From the NCBI RefSeq assembly GCF_017873335.1, contig NZ_JAGGKB010000001.1, positions 682,001-746,000 of the forward strand: a DNA stretch of 64,000 nt, read 5' to 3'. This DNA comes from Thermococcus stetteri (GTDB lineage: Archaea > Methanobacteriota_B > Thermococci > Thermococcales > Thermococcaceae). A program made the position numbers and the translations under genes. The notes under the pieces were generated by a model, which searched no databases, was not told the DNA's origin, and was given only the letters and a program-made list of their open reading frames with translations. Shown one piece after another: positions 8,883-18,565 of the stretch (the stretch's first letter is position 1; every line of letters begins with the position of its first letter).

Positions 8883-9563
8883 ATGATAGAGGTTCGCGAC
8901 CTCACCAAGCACTACGAGTTCGGCAACGTCACGGCCCTCAAGGATATCAACCTAACCTTTGAGGAGGGAAAGTTCTACGTCGTGGCCGGCGCCTCTGGGG
9001 GCGGGAAGACGACGCTCCTCAACATCCTGAGCGGCATAGACAGACCAACCTCTGGAGAAGTCATCGTTGATGGCATCAACATCCACTCCCTGAAGGAGAA
9101 GGAGCTCAGGAAGTTCCGCCTCGACAACTTCGGGATAGTCTTCCAGTTCTTCTACCTCGTGCCTTATCTGACCGGTCTTGAAAACGTTCTCCTGCCGATG
9201 AAGTACTCCAAAAAGGTTGAGAATCCGGAGGAGAGGGCAAAGAGGCTCCTAAGGCTGGTGAACGCCGAGCACCTCGCAGACAAACTGCCTGAGCACATGA
9301 GCTGCGGCGAGATGCAGAGGATAGCCATAGCGAGGGCGCTGGCAAACAAACCCAAATACCTCTTCGCCGACGAGCCGACGGCCAACCTCGACTGGGAGAA
9401 CAAGATGAGGGTGTGGAAGCTCCTGAAGAGGGTGAACCGCGAGGAAGGGGTAACAGTGATAGCATCGACCCACGAGAGGGAGTTCTTTGAGTTCGCGGAC
9501 GTCCTCATAACACTCAAGGACGGTGAGGTTCATGCCATTGAGGACCGCACTAGCAAAGCTTAG
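8883..9563 (+). CDS. ABC transporter ATP-binding protein (MacB/LolD type)
   Basis: About 226 residues, a complete nucleotide-binding domain. Walker A is GASGGGKTT (about residue 36), a Q-loop lies in FQFFYLVPYLTG, Walker B is YLFADEPTANLD, and a late STHE switch histidine is present. The signature motif reads MSCGEMQR, not the usual LSGGQ/E, so a cysteine replaces the first glycine. GGTGAT precedes ATG 8883. It overlaps the FtsX-like permease by 32 bases. Together they should form an exporter or mechanotransmission complex; cargo unknown. Confidence 0.9.
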   Translation: MIEVRDLTKHYEFGNVTALKDINLTFEEGKFYVVAGASGGGKTTLLNILSGIDRPTSGEVIVDGINIHSLKEKELRKFRLDNFGIVFQFFYLVPYLTGLENVLLPMKYSKKVENPEERAKRLLRLVNAEHLADKLPEHMSCGEMQRIAIARALANKPKYLFADEPTANLDWENKMRVWKLLKRVNREEGVTVIASTHEREFFEFADVLITLKDGEVHAIEDRTSKA

Positions 9564-11478
9564 GCGCGAGAGGGAAAAGGCGGTAGTGGTTTTCCTGATC
9601 TTCGCCTTTCTCAGCTTAGGCATCAACTTTACTCTCGGCGGAATCGGGAGTTTCATGGAGACTATAGATGAGTTCTCCCACATCGGCAACGTTGAGCTCG
9701 TCGTCCAGGGGGTTGGCGTTGAGAACCTCACGCGCTTCGGCGAGGTCGTGAACTATCTATACTTCAACGAAGGAAAGGTGAAGCTTGGCGGAAAGGAGTA
9801 CTCGGCCTTAATCGGCTACGGGCGCTTTGACGTTCCCAAGGCCAAAAGCACGCCCGATGGTGCCTATGTCCTGGCCTTCCCCGAAGCCAGGCGGGGCGAT
9901 AAAATCGAGGTCAACGGGAAAACTTACACCGTCCTCGGCTCCTACTACTACCTGATGGGCAAACCGATAGTCCTGACGATGGAGAGGGGTGAGAACCTCT
10001 ACGTCTTCATGAGGTGCAACGACGCGAAGGCTCTGGCCGAATTCCTGATGATCCACGCGAGGGTTCGTTACTTCATGGTCTATGAGAAGGGCCACACACC
10101 CTACATGGATGAACTGGGGAACGTGAGGAACTTCGTCATGAGCTTCTTCTACCTCATCCTTGGAACTGCGCTCCTCGTCAAGGTTCTCGTGACAATGGCC
10201 CATATAAGAGGGAGCACAAGGGAAGTTGGTGTCCTCAAGGCCCTTGGTCTTCCAGATTCCTTTATATTCGCGCTCTTCGTTGCCGATTACTTAATCGTAG
10301 CCATCCTCGGCTACGCCACTGGAATCGTTCCCGGAATCCTCCTAGGAAGCCGTTCGAGCCTCTTCGGTGTCTCCCTCCCGCTGAGGCCGAACTACACCTA
10401 CCCCATCAAGTTCGACGTTCTAATAGTTTTGGCGATAGTCCTGATGGTCTCTCTTCCATACCTCTACGTCTCGCGGATTAAGACCATCGAGGCCCTGCGC
10501 TTCGTCCCCAAGAGGTCATCACTCCTAAAGTTCCTTGCCGTCTTCTTCGTCGCCTTCTTAGCGTCAAGCTCGGCTTACTTTGCCCTGGTAGGTGTGGAGA
10601 AGCTCGCCAACTTCAACGCGCCCTTCAACGTCTGGGCCATCGGCAGTCCGGAGGAGATAGCGAAGCTCCCGGGCGAGAAGGTCGGATATCTGAGCGGTCA
10701 GAGCGTTAATGGAATAACAACCGAGATTTACTTCTTCAACCGGACGAGCATATTTGGGAAAACCCTAATTAAAGGAAGGTGGTTCACAGGGCAGAACGAG
10801 GCAGTCATCGAGGTTGGCCTCGCGAGGAAGCTCCACGTCAATGTTGGCGACACCATCAGGGTGACCCTCCTCGGCGTTGAGAGAACCTACCGCGTGGTGG
10901 GGATCAGTGATGCTTTCTTCTACAACTATCGCGCCCTCTTCCTTCCAATGGAGAACTTTCTTGAGCCGACGATGGACTTTATGAAGGTAGAAAATCCAGA
11001 GGGAGTCAAGGAGAAGCTCGAAGCCCAGGGGCTAAAGGTATACACGCTCGATGACCTGAGAAGAAACATCGAGCAGAACCTTGTGCTATTCAAAACGCCC
11101 GTTTACACAGTTATGCTGGTTACATTTCTCGTCAGTGTCTTCGCCATCTTCACGCTGATCTACCTTGAGGTTGAGGGCAACGAGAAGGTTTACGCCACGC
11201 TTAAGGCAGTAGGAATTCCGGATTCGTACGTGGAGCGGGAGTTCCTGACAAAAGTTGTCACCTCTGCGGTGATTGGCTCGTTCCTTGCCATTCCACCGGC
11301 GGTGAGGGTGGGCTACTACATAGGCAGCATAATCCTGCCCGTCAACCTCTCGCTCGGCGACTCCCTTCGGATCCTCCCGCCCCTGCCGGTTCTATACGTT
11401 GCCTACGCCCTGTTTACGGTCTTTGTTGTGAGGCGAGTAATGGGGAAGCTGGACGTTGTCAAAGCTTTAAGGGCCTAA
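9532..11478 (+). CDS. FtsX-like ABC transporter permease
   Basis: About 648 residues. A transmembrane segment follows a short basic N-terminus (FLIFAFLSLGINFTL), then comes an extracytoplasmic domain and a first FtsX unit with three helices (about 205-325). A second membrane segment and outside domain lead to a second three-helix FtsX unit at the C-terminus. This eight-TM MacB/FtsX-duplication layout matches its ATPase partner. ATG 9532 is preferred over GTG 9523, because GGTGAG ends about five bases upstream. It likely handles lipoproteins, peptides or lipids; the cargo cannot be read. Confidence 0.88.
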   Translation: MPLRTALAKLRREREKAVVVFLIFAFLSLGINFTLGGIGSFMETIDEFSHIGNVELVVQGVGVENLTRFGEVVNYLYFNEGKVKLGGKEYSALIGYGRFDVPKAKSTPDGAYVLAFPEARRGDKIEVNGKTYTVLGSYYYLMGKPIVLTMERGENLYVFMRCNDAKALAEFLMIHARVRYFMVYEKGHTPYMDELGNVRNFVMSFFYLILGTALLVKVLVTMAHIRGSTREVGVLKALGLPDSFIFALFVADYLIVAILGYATGIVPGILLGSRSSLFGVSLPLRPNYTYPIKFDVLIVLAIVLMVSLPYLYVSRIKTIEALRFVPKRSSLLKFLAVFFVAFLASSSAYFALVGVEKLANFNAPFNVWAIGSPEEIAKLPGEKVGYLSGQSVNGITTEIYFFNRTSIFGKTLIKGRWFTGQNEAVIEVGLARKLHVNVGDTIRVTLLGVERTYRVVGISDAFFYNYRALFLPMENFLEPTMDFMKVENPEGVKEKLEAQGLKVYTLDDLRRNIEQNLVLFKTPVYTVMLVTFLVSVFAIFTLIYLEVEGNEKVYATLKAVGIPDSYVEREFLTKVVTSAVIGSFLAIPPAVRVGYYIGSIILPVNLSLGDSLRILPPLPVLYVAYALFTVFVVRRVMGKLDVVKALRA

Positions 11479-12548
11479 TCGAGAACCGCCACGACCCCTT
11501 TCCATTTCTTTCCAAAGCATTCGCTCGCCAAAACATTCTTCCCGGTCAGCTCCTCGAGGAACTTCACGGCCGAGTCGCACTTCTTGAAGCCCGTTGCTAT
11601 GCCGACCGTTGTTCCCTCTACCTCCTTCACTCCGGCCCTCTTCTGGCCGTCGAGCTTCTCCCTCAGTTTATCTCCATGCTTCCAGAGTATCCTCCTCGGA
11701 TCGAGCAGGAGGCTCTCCTCAACGTCCTTCAGGATGTCCTCGAAGTCCCAGACGAAGTCCCTCTTTACCTCTTCCTCGCTCCCGAAGAGGGTGAACCTTC
11801 CCGTCTGCCACTCTCTCAGGAACCACCTTGCCGTCTCCTCGATGTCAACCTCGCCGCCCGCCTTTATGAGGCCCCTCCTCTCGCCGATCTTCCTCAGGAT
11901 GTCCTCTTCGCTCTCGAAGTCCTCGATTCCGAACTTCTCCGTTATGGCTTCTTTTCTAGTTTCAAGAATTCTTCCGATGAGCTTTACCGCGGGTTTTACG
12001 GGCTCTTCGATTTTGTCCGCCGGAAAACCACCCCTTATTACAAGCTCGTCGAAGTTATCTATCGGAATAACTCCGGGGCTATCCAAGAGCCATATCTTCT
12101 TGCTCAGCCTTATCAACTGTTTGCCCTTGGTATAGCCCGGAATCGGCGCCGTCCCCACTGCCCTCTTGCCCTTCAGGGTGTTTATTATCGTGCTCTTGCC
12201 GACGTTGGGGTAGCCTATGAGCGCGACCTTGACCCTCTCCTTCTCGTCCAAAAGAGGCTTTGCGAGCTTTTTGATCTCTTTCCTAAGTATCCCCGTCCCC
12301 TTCCTCTCCCTCGCGCTTATGAACACCATTGGGATTTCGCTCTTCCTCTTGTACTCCTCAGCCCACTCTTTCGGAACCAAATCCGCTTTGTTCATGACTA
12401 TGAGCAGGGGCTTCCCCTCTTCAAGGATCAGCCTCTCAAGCTTCCTGTTCCTCGTCCCTATAGGGTCGCGGGCATCAACAACTTCAACGACTATGTCGGC
12501 CTCATCCACCACTTCTCTCACGACTCTCCATGCCTTTCTCGCCTTCAT
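11475..12548 (-). CDS. Circularly permuted GTPase (YlqF/MTG1-like)
   Basis: About 357 residues with the G motifs in permuted order: G4 NKAD at 53-56, then G1 GYPNVGKS at 112-119 and G3 DSPG at 156-159. This is the YlqF/YawG GTPase class that helps large ribosomal subunit assembly, and archaeal copies are thought to do the same. A charged C-terminal domain of about 170 residues follows. Its start lies inside the TIGR04076 gene, so the two are coupled. It is convergent with the permease and overlaps its stop. Confidence 0.9.
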   Translation of the reverse strand: MKARKAWRVVREVVDEADIVVEVVDARDPIGTRNRKLERLILEEGKPLLIVMNKADLVPKEWAEEYKRKSEIPMVFISARERKGTGILRKEIKKLAKPLLDEKERVKVALIGYPNVGKSTIINTLKGKRAVGTAPIPGYTKGKQLIRLSKKIWLLDSPGVIPIDNFDELVIRGGFPADKIEEPVKPAVKLIGRILETRKEAITEKFGIEDFESEEDILRKIGERRGLIKAGGEVDIEETARWFLREWQTGRFTLFGSEEEVKRDFVWDFEDILKDVEESLLLDPRRILWKHGDKLREKLDGQKRAGVKEVEGTTVGIATGFKKCDSAVKFLEELTGKNVLASECFGKKWKGVVAVLD

Positions 12549-12837
12549 CTCGCACCACCGTTATCTCAAAAATCACAGTCCCGCCGTCGGTGTACGGCGG
12601 TCCAGGGTCGAGGCACTGAACATATGCCTTCTCCCCCCTGCCGAGCCCTAACTCGCTGGGCTTAATACCCTTTCGGAGGGCAACTATATAGGGCAACAGA
12701 GAAGCGAATGCATGGGTGCATATAGCGTCGGTCTCTTTGAGGTTCACCTCTGGCCCTTCTATCACTATCCTGTCTCCCAGCTTGAAAACTGGGCATTTGC
12801 CGCGAATTTCCACGATTCTAATTTCAAGCTTTTCCAT
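12502..12837 (-). CDS. TIGR04076 family protein
   Basis: About 111 residues matching the small TIGR04076 family: KCPVFKLGDRIVIEGP, then DAICTHAFASLLPYI and CLDPGPPYTDGGTVIFEI, with conserved cysteines. No activity is known for the family. I start at ATG 12837; an in-frame GTG at 12846 is possible. It overlaps the permuted GTPase gene by 47 bases and is its upstream operon partner. Confidence 0.8.
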   Translation of the reverse strand: MEKLEIRIVEIRGKCPVFKLGDRIVIEGPEVNLKETDAICTHAFASLLPYIVALRKGIKPSELGLGRGEKAYVQCLDPGPPYTDGGTVIFEITVVRDEGEKGMESRERSGG

Positions 12838-12919
12838 CTCCGCCACCGAAACATAAATAAGGGTGGAGGATATTAAAATTGTTTAGTAGTTGTAACTCAA
12901 ATAGTGGGTGGTGTCGCTC

Positions 12920-14385
12920 ATGGCTGAAGACATTGAGGCCAAAATTCGTCGTTTGAGGGAACTGGGGAAGGTTACGTCTGGATCGGAGCCATCCGTCCCC
13001 GAGGCTCCGAAGCCAGCCCCGTCCCCGAAAAAACCTCCTCGTAGACCCAGATCTCTTAGTAGTATCCGCCAGAGAGAGAGAGGAGGAAGAGAATTCTTGT
13101 TGGTGCTGCCGTTTTGATAATTGTGATCCTATTGGTTTCTGTGGGGGTTTATGCGTATATCCAAAGTGCAAAGGAGAAAGAGCTCCGAAATGCCAAGGCG
13201 GCCAAACTATCGGAGTTGAATAACCTCCTGACGAGTTATAATTTCTCCGATACGGAGTGCCGCGGAAAAGCCATACCCTATCTGGTTGAGGCTAAGAACA
13301 AGATTGAGGCCGCCACAACTGTTCAGGAGGTCAACTCTGTTAATGTTAAGATGTACTTTGACCGTGCTGTGAGTGCTTATCAGAACTGTGTGAAAGAGAA
13401 AGAGCAGCTTGCTTATGAGGCGGAGCTGAATCAGACAAAGCTTCAGAAGATACAGGACATCGAGATTTCATTCCAGCCACTCCTCTCTCTGAACCTCCCA
13501 GATTCACTTAAATCCAAGGTCGTAGCTACTATGAAGAGCCTCGAAGAGAAAGTCCAGAATGCCAAAACAATTGAGGAAGTCCAGGGTATAAACGTTGAGC
13601 CTTACCTCTTGTCCCTCTGGAGGGAGTACTACTTCTGGAAGATCGACAACGTACCCGGCAATGAAGTCGTTCTCCAGAAAGGAGAGGTTAAGCAGCTAGT
13701 GTCCAAGGACGAGGCGAAAATGCTAGTTGAGGGCATTTCCAACTATACAGAGCTCCTCCAGTACAGGGTGTCCAAAGTTGAGTACGTTGAGATAGCTTTG
13801 ACTCTCCCGAGGGAGCAGATAGCCGGAGGATTCCTCCAGCCTGGGGATAGGATATCCATCTTCGTAACAAACAGCACAAATAGGAATATCCGCACCTACC
13901 GTGAAGTTGTCGATATGGCCTACGTTGAGTTTGTACTCCTCCCCGTTGATGCCGGTAATATCAACGCCAGGGAGTCCCAGTCGGAGACCAGCTCAACTGG
14001 TTCGTCCTCGTCAGTGACGTATACTGAGGGTCATTCGTTCTCCTATGACCTCGGTGGTGGTGCACCCTTCTCGAACAGCACCTCAGCTTCGGATACCTAC
14101 TCCAACTCTCAGTCAGCCACCCAGACTTCGAGTGCGGGTTATACCTACAGAGTGGATCTTGCGGAAATACTCAAGGCAATAGCCGCTGGCAAGATTCAGG
14201 CCAGCGACGAAGTAAAGGCCCAGCTTGAGAGCTACGGATGGAAGCTCGTTACACTGGAACAGTCTTCCAACATGCTTGTCTTAAGCCCCAACACTAAGTT
14301 CCTCATAATCATAAGAGTGCCCTCAGTCTTTGTTCCGGACATACTCCAGAACCCAACCGGTGTCTACATCGCAAAGATAAGTTAG
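12920..14385 (+). pseudogene. CpaB/DUF515-like anchored protein, frameshifted at an AG repeat
   Basis: A 46-residue cytoplasmic tail (MAEDIEAKIRRLRELGK, then proline/lysine-rich) runs into a stop at 13117. The next frame has the rest: a TM helix (ILVGAAVLIIVILLV), a helical region and an outside domain. The switch lies at (AG)6, 13071-13082. Removing one AG unit restores a continuous protein of about 488 residues through QRERRKRILVGAAV. The outside part holds LPREQIAGGFLQPGDRISIF, like the SAF/CpaB (RcpC) pilus assembly domain and the archaeal DUF515 group. A serine-rich stretch sits near the end. GGGTGGTG precedes ATG 12920. It heads the Tad-like operon. The break could be phase variation, mutation or a sequencing error. 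Confidence 0.75.
13071..13082 (+). repeat. (AG)6 dinucleotide repeat at a frameshift
   Basis: Six tandem AG units followed by GAGGAAG. The reading frame changes here, and loss of exactly one two-base unit would repair it. Confidence 0.8.
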
Positions 14386-14397
14386 GGGTGAGGACGT

Positions 14398-15411
14398 ATG
14401 AAAAAGATTTTTCCCTTTATTTTTGGTTTTCTACTGCTAACTCTCCCGATTTCAGGTGCTACAACCTATAATTTGCCGGGATCGCTTCCTGATGGAAGGA
14501 CTTACAATAACATTGGGGTTATGGGCGAGTTGTTCATAGATTTGAACGTTACACTCGTAAACACTGCGAGTTACCCGAAATTTGTGGTTGTTAATCCAAG
14601 GTACGATTTTACCGTTTATCGCGGGGATAACTCAGAATTTTTGAAAAACTCTAGGGTGAGCGGAGAGGGTATCGCTGGTTTTATTTCTAGAGTTACCCTT
14701 AATGAGACGACGAATGAGTTTGTGGGATTCTGGATAATGCCATATGAGACTGTAGTAGTTAATCTCAAGATAACATCAAATGCCTCGTATAATCTGGAGC
14801 TTTCGGATTATACTGGTCCGTGTGGGGACATTGGAAGAATTAAAAAGGTTGACTATGAGAATGGGAGTATTTCATTTCTGAAAATAAATGTGGAGGATCA
14901 GACCGTGTTGCCAATAGTATGCGGTGAGATTTATCCAAAACTTCTCAACAGCCCGAGGATATTCACAATAAGGAACATGTTCCCATTTATAGGAGGCTCT
15001 ATCCGGGTCTTAAAGTACGATGCCAAGGTGACCCTCAAACTTACAAACGTCCCCAACTATTTCAACACGGACAAGTTTGGATGGACTTTTGTTACAGTAG
15101 CCCAGCCGGTCATTTTCCTCGATGGAGAGGTCACAAGGTACTCCCCCAATTACACCATGATGTACAGTGAATATCTTAAATACATCCAGGACTATCGGGC
15201 AATCAAACAAACTGTCCACACTGCTAAGGGTCCAAACCCATTGGCGTCTTCGGGCAATCTCTTCAAACTCACAAATAAGCTTATTTCGGGAACTCCGCTT
15301 AAACCATCCCCGATGGTTCACAACTCAGAAATTCCAAAGCTGGACTTCCCAGTTTGGATTGTACTATTCAGAGATAGTGTTGAAATTTCATATAGTGTTG
15401 TGTCCAAATAA
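14398..15411 (+). CDS. Secreted protein of the Tad-like locus, function unknown
   Basis: 337 residues. A clear signal peptide (KKIFPFIFGFLLLTLPISGA) precedes a beta-rich outside domain with several N-glycosylation sequons. No family is recognised. After cleavage it begins ATTYNLPGS, like the AAVYNIPID start of the secreted protein at 51531-53102, so the two may be distant relatives. GGGGTGAGG precedes ATG 14398. It sits 12 bases after the CpaB-like gene and just before the ATPase. Base composition is more AT-rich than the flanking genes. Confidence 0.75.
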   Translation: MKKIFPFIFGFLLLTLPISGATTYNLPGSLPDGRTYNNIGVMGELFIDLNVTLVNTASYPKFVVVNPRYDFTVYRGDNSEFLKNSRVSGEGIAGFISRVTLNETTNEFVGFWIMPYETVVVNLKITSNASYNLELSDYTGPCGDIGRIKKVDYENGSISFLKINVEDQTVLPIVCGEIYPKLLNSPRIFTIRNMFPFIGGSIRVLKYDAKVTLKLTNVPNYFNTDKFGWTFVTVAQPVIFLDGEVTRYSPNYTMMYSEYLKYIQDYRAIKQTVHTAKGPNPLASSGNLFKLTNKLISGTPLKPSPMVHNSEIPKLDFPVWIVLFRDSVEISYSVVSK

Positions 15412-15440
15412 TAGAAATAATGTGTGGACGGTGAGAGTCC

Positions 15441-17492
15441 GTGGTGTTGGATGAGAAAAAGAAGAAGGAGTCCCTTTCGTGGATAGATGAGATACTCTCT
15501 GGTGAGGAGGATCCCCTTGAAAAGATTTTGAAGAAAAAGGGTAGTGGTAAGAAGGAGCCTGAAAACATCCCAATTCCAACTTTCGGTTCCAGCAGTCTTG
15601 AAGATATCCTGGCTGGAGGCTCTAAGTCCAGTCCGGAACAGCCCGAACCTAAAGAGAAAAAGCCTGAAGCGGTTCCGTCTACCGGAGCCGATTTGCTCGC
15701 CCAGCTACTGGGTGAAGAAGAAAGTAAGAAGGAGAGTGGGGCAAAGGCACCCGCTCCAGAGCAGGAAAAAAGAGAAGTTGCCTCTCATCCGGCGGCCCAA
15801 AAACCCTCAGTGGAAGCCGTTCCGACAGGGTCCACTACTGGGGTGGATCTACTCACTGAAATATTGGGTGGCTCTGAGGTTTCTACCCGTGAGCCACTTG
15901 GAGGGCCATCTTCGACCCAGAAAACTCGGGGGGTTAGCCCAGAAAAGCTCTTTGGAACTCCAGCAGTTGAGGAGTCCCCATCTTACGCTGGAAGGGCTGA
16001 GGTCCTGGATGTATACGGCAACGTTCGTATCATCAAAGTAAAAGGAGAGCCCGTTCCCATTTATGAGCTACGCTTTCCCAAGCTATCAAAGGAAGAAGAG
16101 CAACTTTTTAGGCGTATTAAGGATAGGGCGATAACTGAGATTCAGCTTGATCCTACGGCTATCCCCAACCCAGAAGAGCGTAGAAAGTTCTTCATAATGG
16201 CAGTTAAGAAGATGCTGAAAGAGGAGGCACCCCACTACTCTGAAGGGCGCATTGAAGTCCTCGCGGAGATGATAGTACAACAGATGGTCGGCTACGGCAA
16301 GCTCGACTCGCTTGTCCGCGATGACAACCTTGAGGAAATTATGGTCATCGGAACCAACCGCCCAGTTTACGTGTGGCACAGACGCTTCAACATGTGCAAG
16401 ACCAACATTGTTTTTGACAATGAGAAGGAAATCCTGAACATAATAGAGCGTATAGCCAGGGAAGTAGGAAGGAGGATAGACCAGCAGAGCCCATTGCTGG
16501 ATGCTCGTCTACCGGATGGGAGCCGTGTGAATGCAACAATACCCCCGATCAGCCTCGATGGTCCGACAATAACTATCCGTAAGTTCAAGAAGGATCCCCT
16601 TACGATAATAGACCTAATAAAGTACGGTACTATGAGTTCAGAGGTTGCGGCATTCCTCTGGCTTCTGGTTGATGGCCTTGGCGTAAAGCCTGCCAACATA
16701 CTCGTTTCAGGAGGTACGGGTTCGGGAAAAACTACAACACTGAACTCGATTGCGATGTTTATCCCTCCAAGCGAGCGTGTGATCTCTATCGAGGACACTG
16801 CTGAGCTCCAGCTTCCTGTTGAGCACTGGGTCAGGCTTGAAACAAGGCCACCCAACCTTGAGGGTAAGGGAGAAGTTACGATGGACGACTTAGTTAGGAA
16901 CACCCTCCGTATGCGTCCGGACAGGATCATCGTCGGTGAGGTGCGTGGTCCCGAGGCCAGAACGATGTTTACCGCAATGAACACAGGTCACGATGGATGT
17001 ATGGGTACGCTTCACGCGAACAGTGCTCGTGAGACTATAGTGAGGTTGGAAAGCCCTCCGATGAACGTTCCGAGGATCATGATCCCTGCCCTCGATATAA
17101 TCCTCATACAGGTTCGCTTCCACAGCAGGAAGAAAGGCACCCTGAGACGTGTTACTGAGGTCGCTGAAGTTTCGGGTCTCGAGGGTGAGAGTATCCAGCT
17201 AAACACCCTGTACAAATACGACCCGGCCAAGGATGAGCTTGTTTCCACTGGGGTCCCAAGCAGGACGATTAACATCCTCGCCCAGCACACGGGTATGAGC
17301 GTTAAAGAGATTATGCTGGAGATCGAGAAGAGAAGAATTATCCTCGAGTGGATGGTCGAGAAGGGCATTAGGGGCATTGACAAAGTCGGCTACTACATAA
17401 GACAGTTCTACATAGACGAGGAGTGGCTTCTCAACAAGATATCCGCGGACAGCGATATGGAGACCAGTAAGCAGATTCAGGCCCTTATATGA
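15441..17492 (+). CDS. Type II/IV secretion ATPase (TadA/FlaI-like)
   Basis: 683 residues. The last 480 form a GspE/VirB11 ATPase: an N-domain, then Walker A GGTGSGKTT, the Asp box around ISIEDTAELQLP, Walker B RIIVGEVRGPEA and the His box TGHDGCMGTLHANS. It should drive assembly of a pilus-like fibre or secretion through the two neighbouring TadB/C proteins. The first 200 residues are disordered and rich in Pro, Glu and Lys. They hold four short repeats (WIDEILSG, SLEDILAG, ADLLAQLLG, VDLLTEILGG at about 14, 52, 83 and 125). GTG 15441 follows GGTGAG by five bases. Confidence 0.92.
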   Translation: MVLDEKKKKESLSWIDEILSGEEDPLEKILKKKGSGKKEPENIPIPTFGSSSLEDILAGGSKSSPEQPEPKEKKPEAVPSTGADLLAQLLGEEESKKESGAKAPAPEQEKREVASHPAAQKPSVEAVPTGSTTGVDLLTEILGGSEVSTREPLGGPSSTQKTRGVSPEKLFGTPAVEESPSYAGRAEVLDVYGNVRIIKVKGEPVPIYELRFPKLSKEEEQLFRRIKDRAITEIQLDPTAIPNPEERRKFFIMAVKKMLKEEAPHYSEGRIEVLAEMIVQQMVGYGKLDSLVRDDNLEEIMVIGTNRPVYVWHRRFNMCKTNIVFDNEKEILNIIERIAREVGRRIDQQSPLLDARLPDGSRVNATIPPISLDGPTITIRKFKKDPLTIIDLIKYGTMSSEVAAFLWLLVDGLGVKPANILVSGGTGSGKTTTLNSIAMFIPPSERVISIEDTAELQLPVEHWVRLETRPPNLEGKGEVTMDDLVRNTLRMRPDRIIVGEVRGPEARTMFTAMNTGHDGCMGTLHANSARETIVRLESPPMNVPRIMIPALDIILIQVRFHSRKKGTLRRVTEVAEVSGLEGESIQLNTLYKYDPAKDELVSTGVPSRTINILAQHTGMSVKEIMLEIEKRRIILEWMVEKGIRGIDKVGYYIRQFYIDEEWLLNKISADSDMETSKQIQALI

Positions 17493-17504
17493 GGTGGTGG
17501 TAAA

Positions 17505-18560
17505 ATGGGGTTCATAGAGTTTCTCGAGAGGCTCGGCGGTAAGACCCTTGAGGTTACAGAGGCCCCACTGAGGCGTATTCCTGAGGGGAAGACAATCCAA
17601 GAGAGGCTTAGGGCCCTCAAAGAAATCCAAAAGGAAATCGAGGAAGAGAAAAAACAGCTAAGTGAGATCGAAAAGATAGCCGAAGAAATTCTAGAGTGGC
17701 GCAAGGAAGAGGTTACACAGCCTTTTTCTGAGCGTCTGGCCGAAACTATGCTCAGATATTTCAAGGGGCCAATTGAGTTTCTCGCTCACTTTTTCTCTGG
17801 GTTGGATGTTGACCTGTACAGGGCTAACATATTGATGTCCCCACTAAAGTACGTGGCCTATATGCTGGGTGTTTCTCTGTTTGTTGGCATTTTTGGGGTT
17901 CTCTTGGCGTATCTCCTCTACCAGCCCCTAGTGATTTCCCTCTCGGCTGGACTCCTTGGATTCATTGGTGGGCTCTTTTACATGAGGCTCTATCCAAGGT
18001 TAGTATGGAGAAAGAGGGTTGTGGAAGTAGAAAAGGCCTTGCCTTATGTACTCAGGCACATAGCCTCCCTGCTCAGTGCGGGTGTGGGTATAGCTGAGGC
18101 CATTCTTTCTGTAGCCAAGGCCGATTACGGTCCAATATCCGAAGAATTTGAGCTTATAATAAGAGATATGAGGACAGGGTCATCTTTTGAAGAGGCCATG
18201 ACAAAGTTCGAAGAAAAAATGGCCTCGGAAAACGTGAGCAGAGTTGTTAAGCAGGTTCTTCGTGCAGTAAAGTTTGGTGGAAACTTGGCTGATGTTTTAT
18301 ACAAGCTCGCTGAGGACTTTTCATTCGAGTATCGCATGAAGCTGGTCGAGTACGTCCAGAAGGTTAATGGTGTGTCGTTTATTTACATGTTCATTACGAT
18401 AGTTATGCCGACAATGTTTGTGATAGGTATCTTGGCTGCATCGGTTATGGCAAAGACTCTGGTTTTGAACATCACTGCCATGGCAGTTATTCTGTTGCTG
18501 GCGTTCCCGATAATGTCGTTTATCATCATTAACATGATCAAAAGCGCAGAGCCGAGGTGA
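17505..18560 (+). CDS. Tad-like inner membrane platform protein (T2SSF family), first copy
   Basis: 351 residues. A charged coiled-coil-like N-terminus (about 30-65, ERLRALKEIQKEIEEEKKQL) is followed by membrane segments, a cytoplasmic T2SSF domain (EKALPYVLRHIASLLSAGVGI) and two further C-terminal membrane helices. This is the GspF/TadB/FlaJ platform architecture that contacts the ATPase. GGTGGT precedes ATG 17505. It is followed by a second T2SSF gene, matching the TadB-TadC pair of Tad systems. Confidence 0.88.
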   Translation: MGFIEFLERLGGKTLEVTEAPLRRIPEGKTIQERLRALKEIQKEIEEEKKQLSEIEKIAEEILEWRKEEVTQPFSERLAETMLRYFKGPIEFLAHFFSGLDVDLYRANILMSPLKYVAYMLGVSLFVGIFGVLLAYLLYQPLVISLSAGLLGFIGGLFYMRLYPRLVWRKRVVEVEKALPYVLRHIASLLSAGVGIAEAILSVAKADYGPISEEFELIIRDMRTGSSFEEAMTKFEEKMASENVSRVVKQVLRAVKFGGNLADVLYKLAEDFSFEYRMKLVEYVQKVNGVSFIYMFITIVMPTMFVIGILAASVMAKTLVLNITAMAVILLLAFPIMSFIIINMIKSAEPR

Positions 18561-18565
18561 GGTGT

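Noticed and set aside
11676-12665. 329-codon open frame opposite the permuted GTPase
   Set aside because: The opposite strand has intact GTPase motifs, and this frame shows none.
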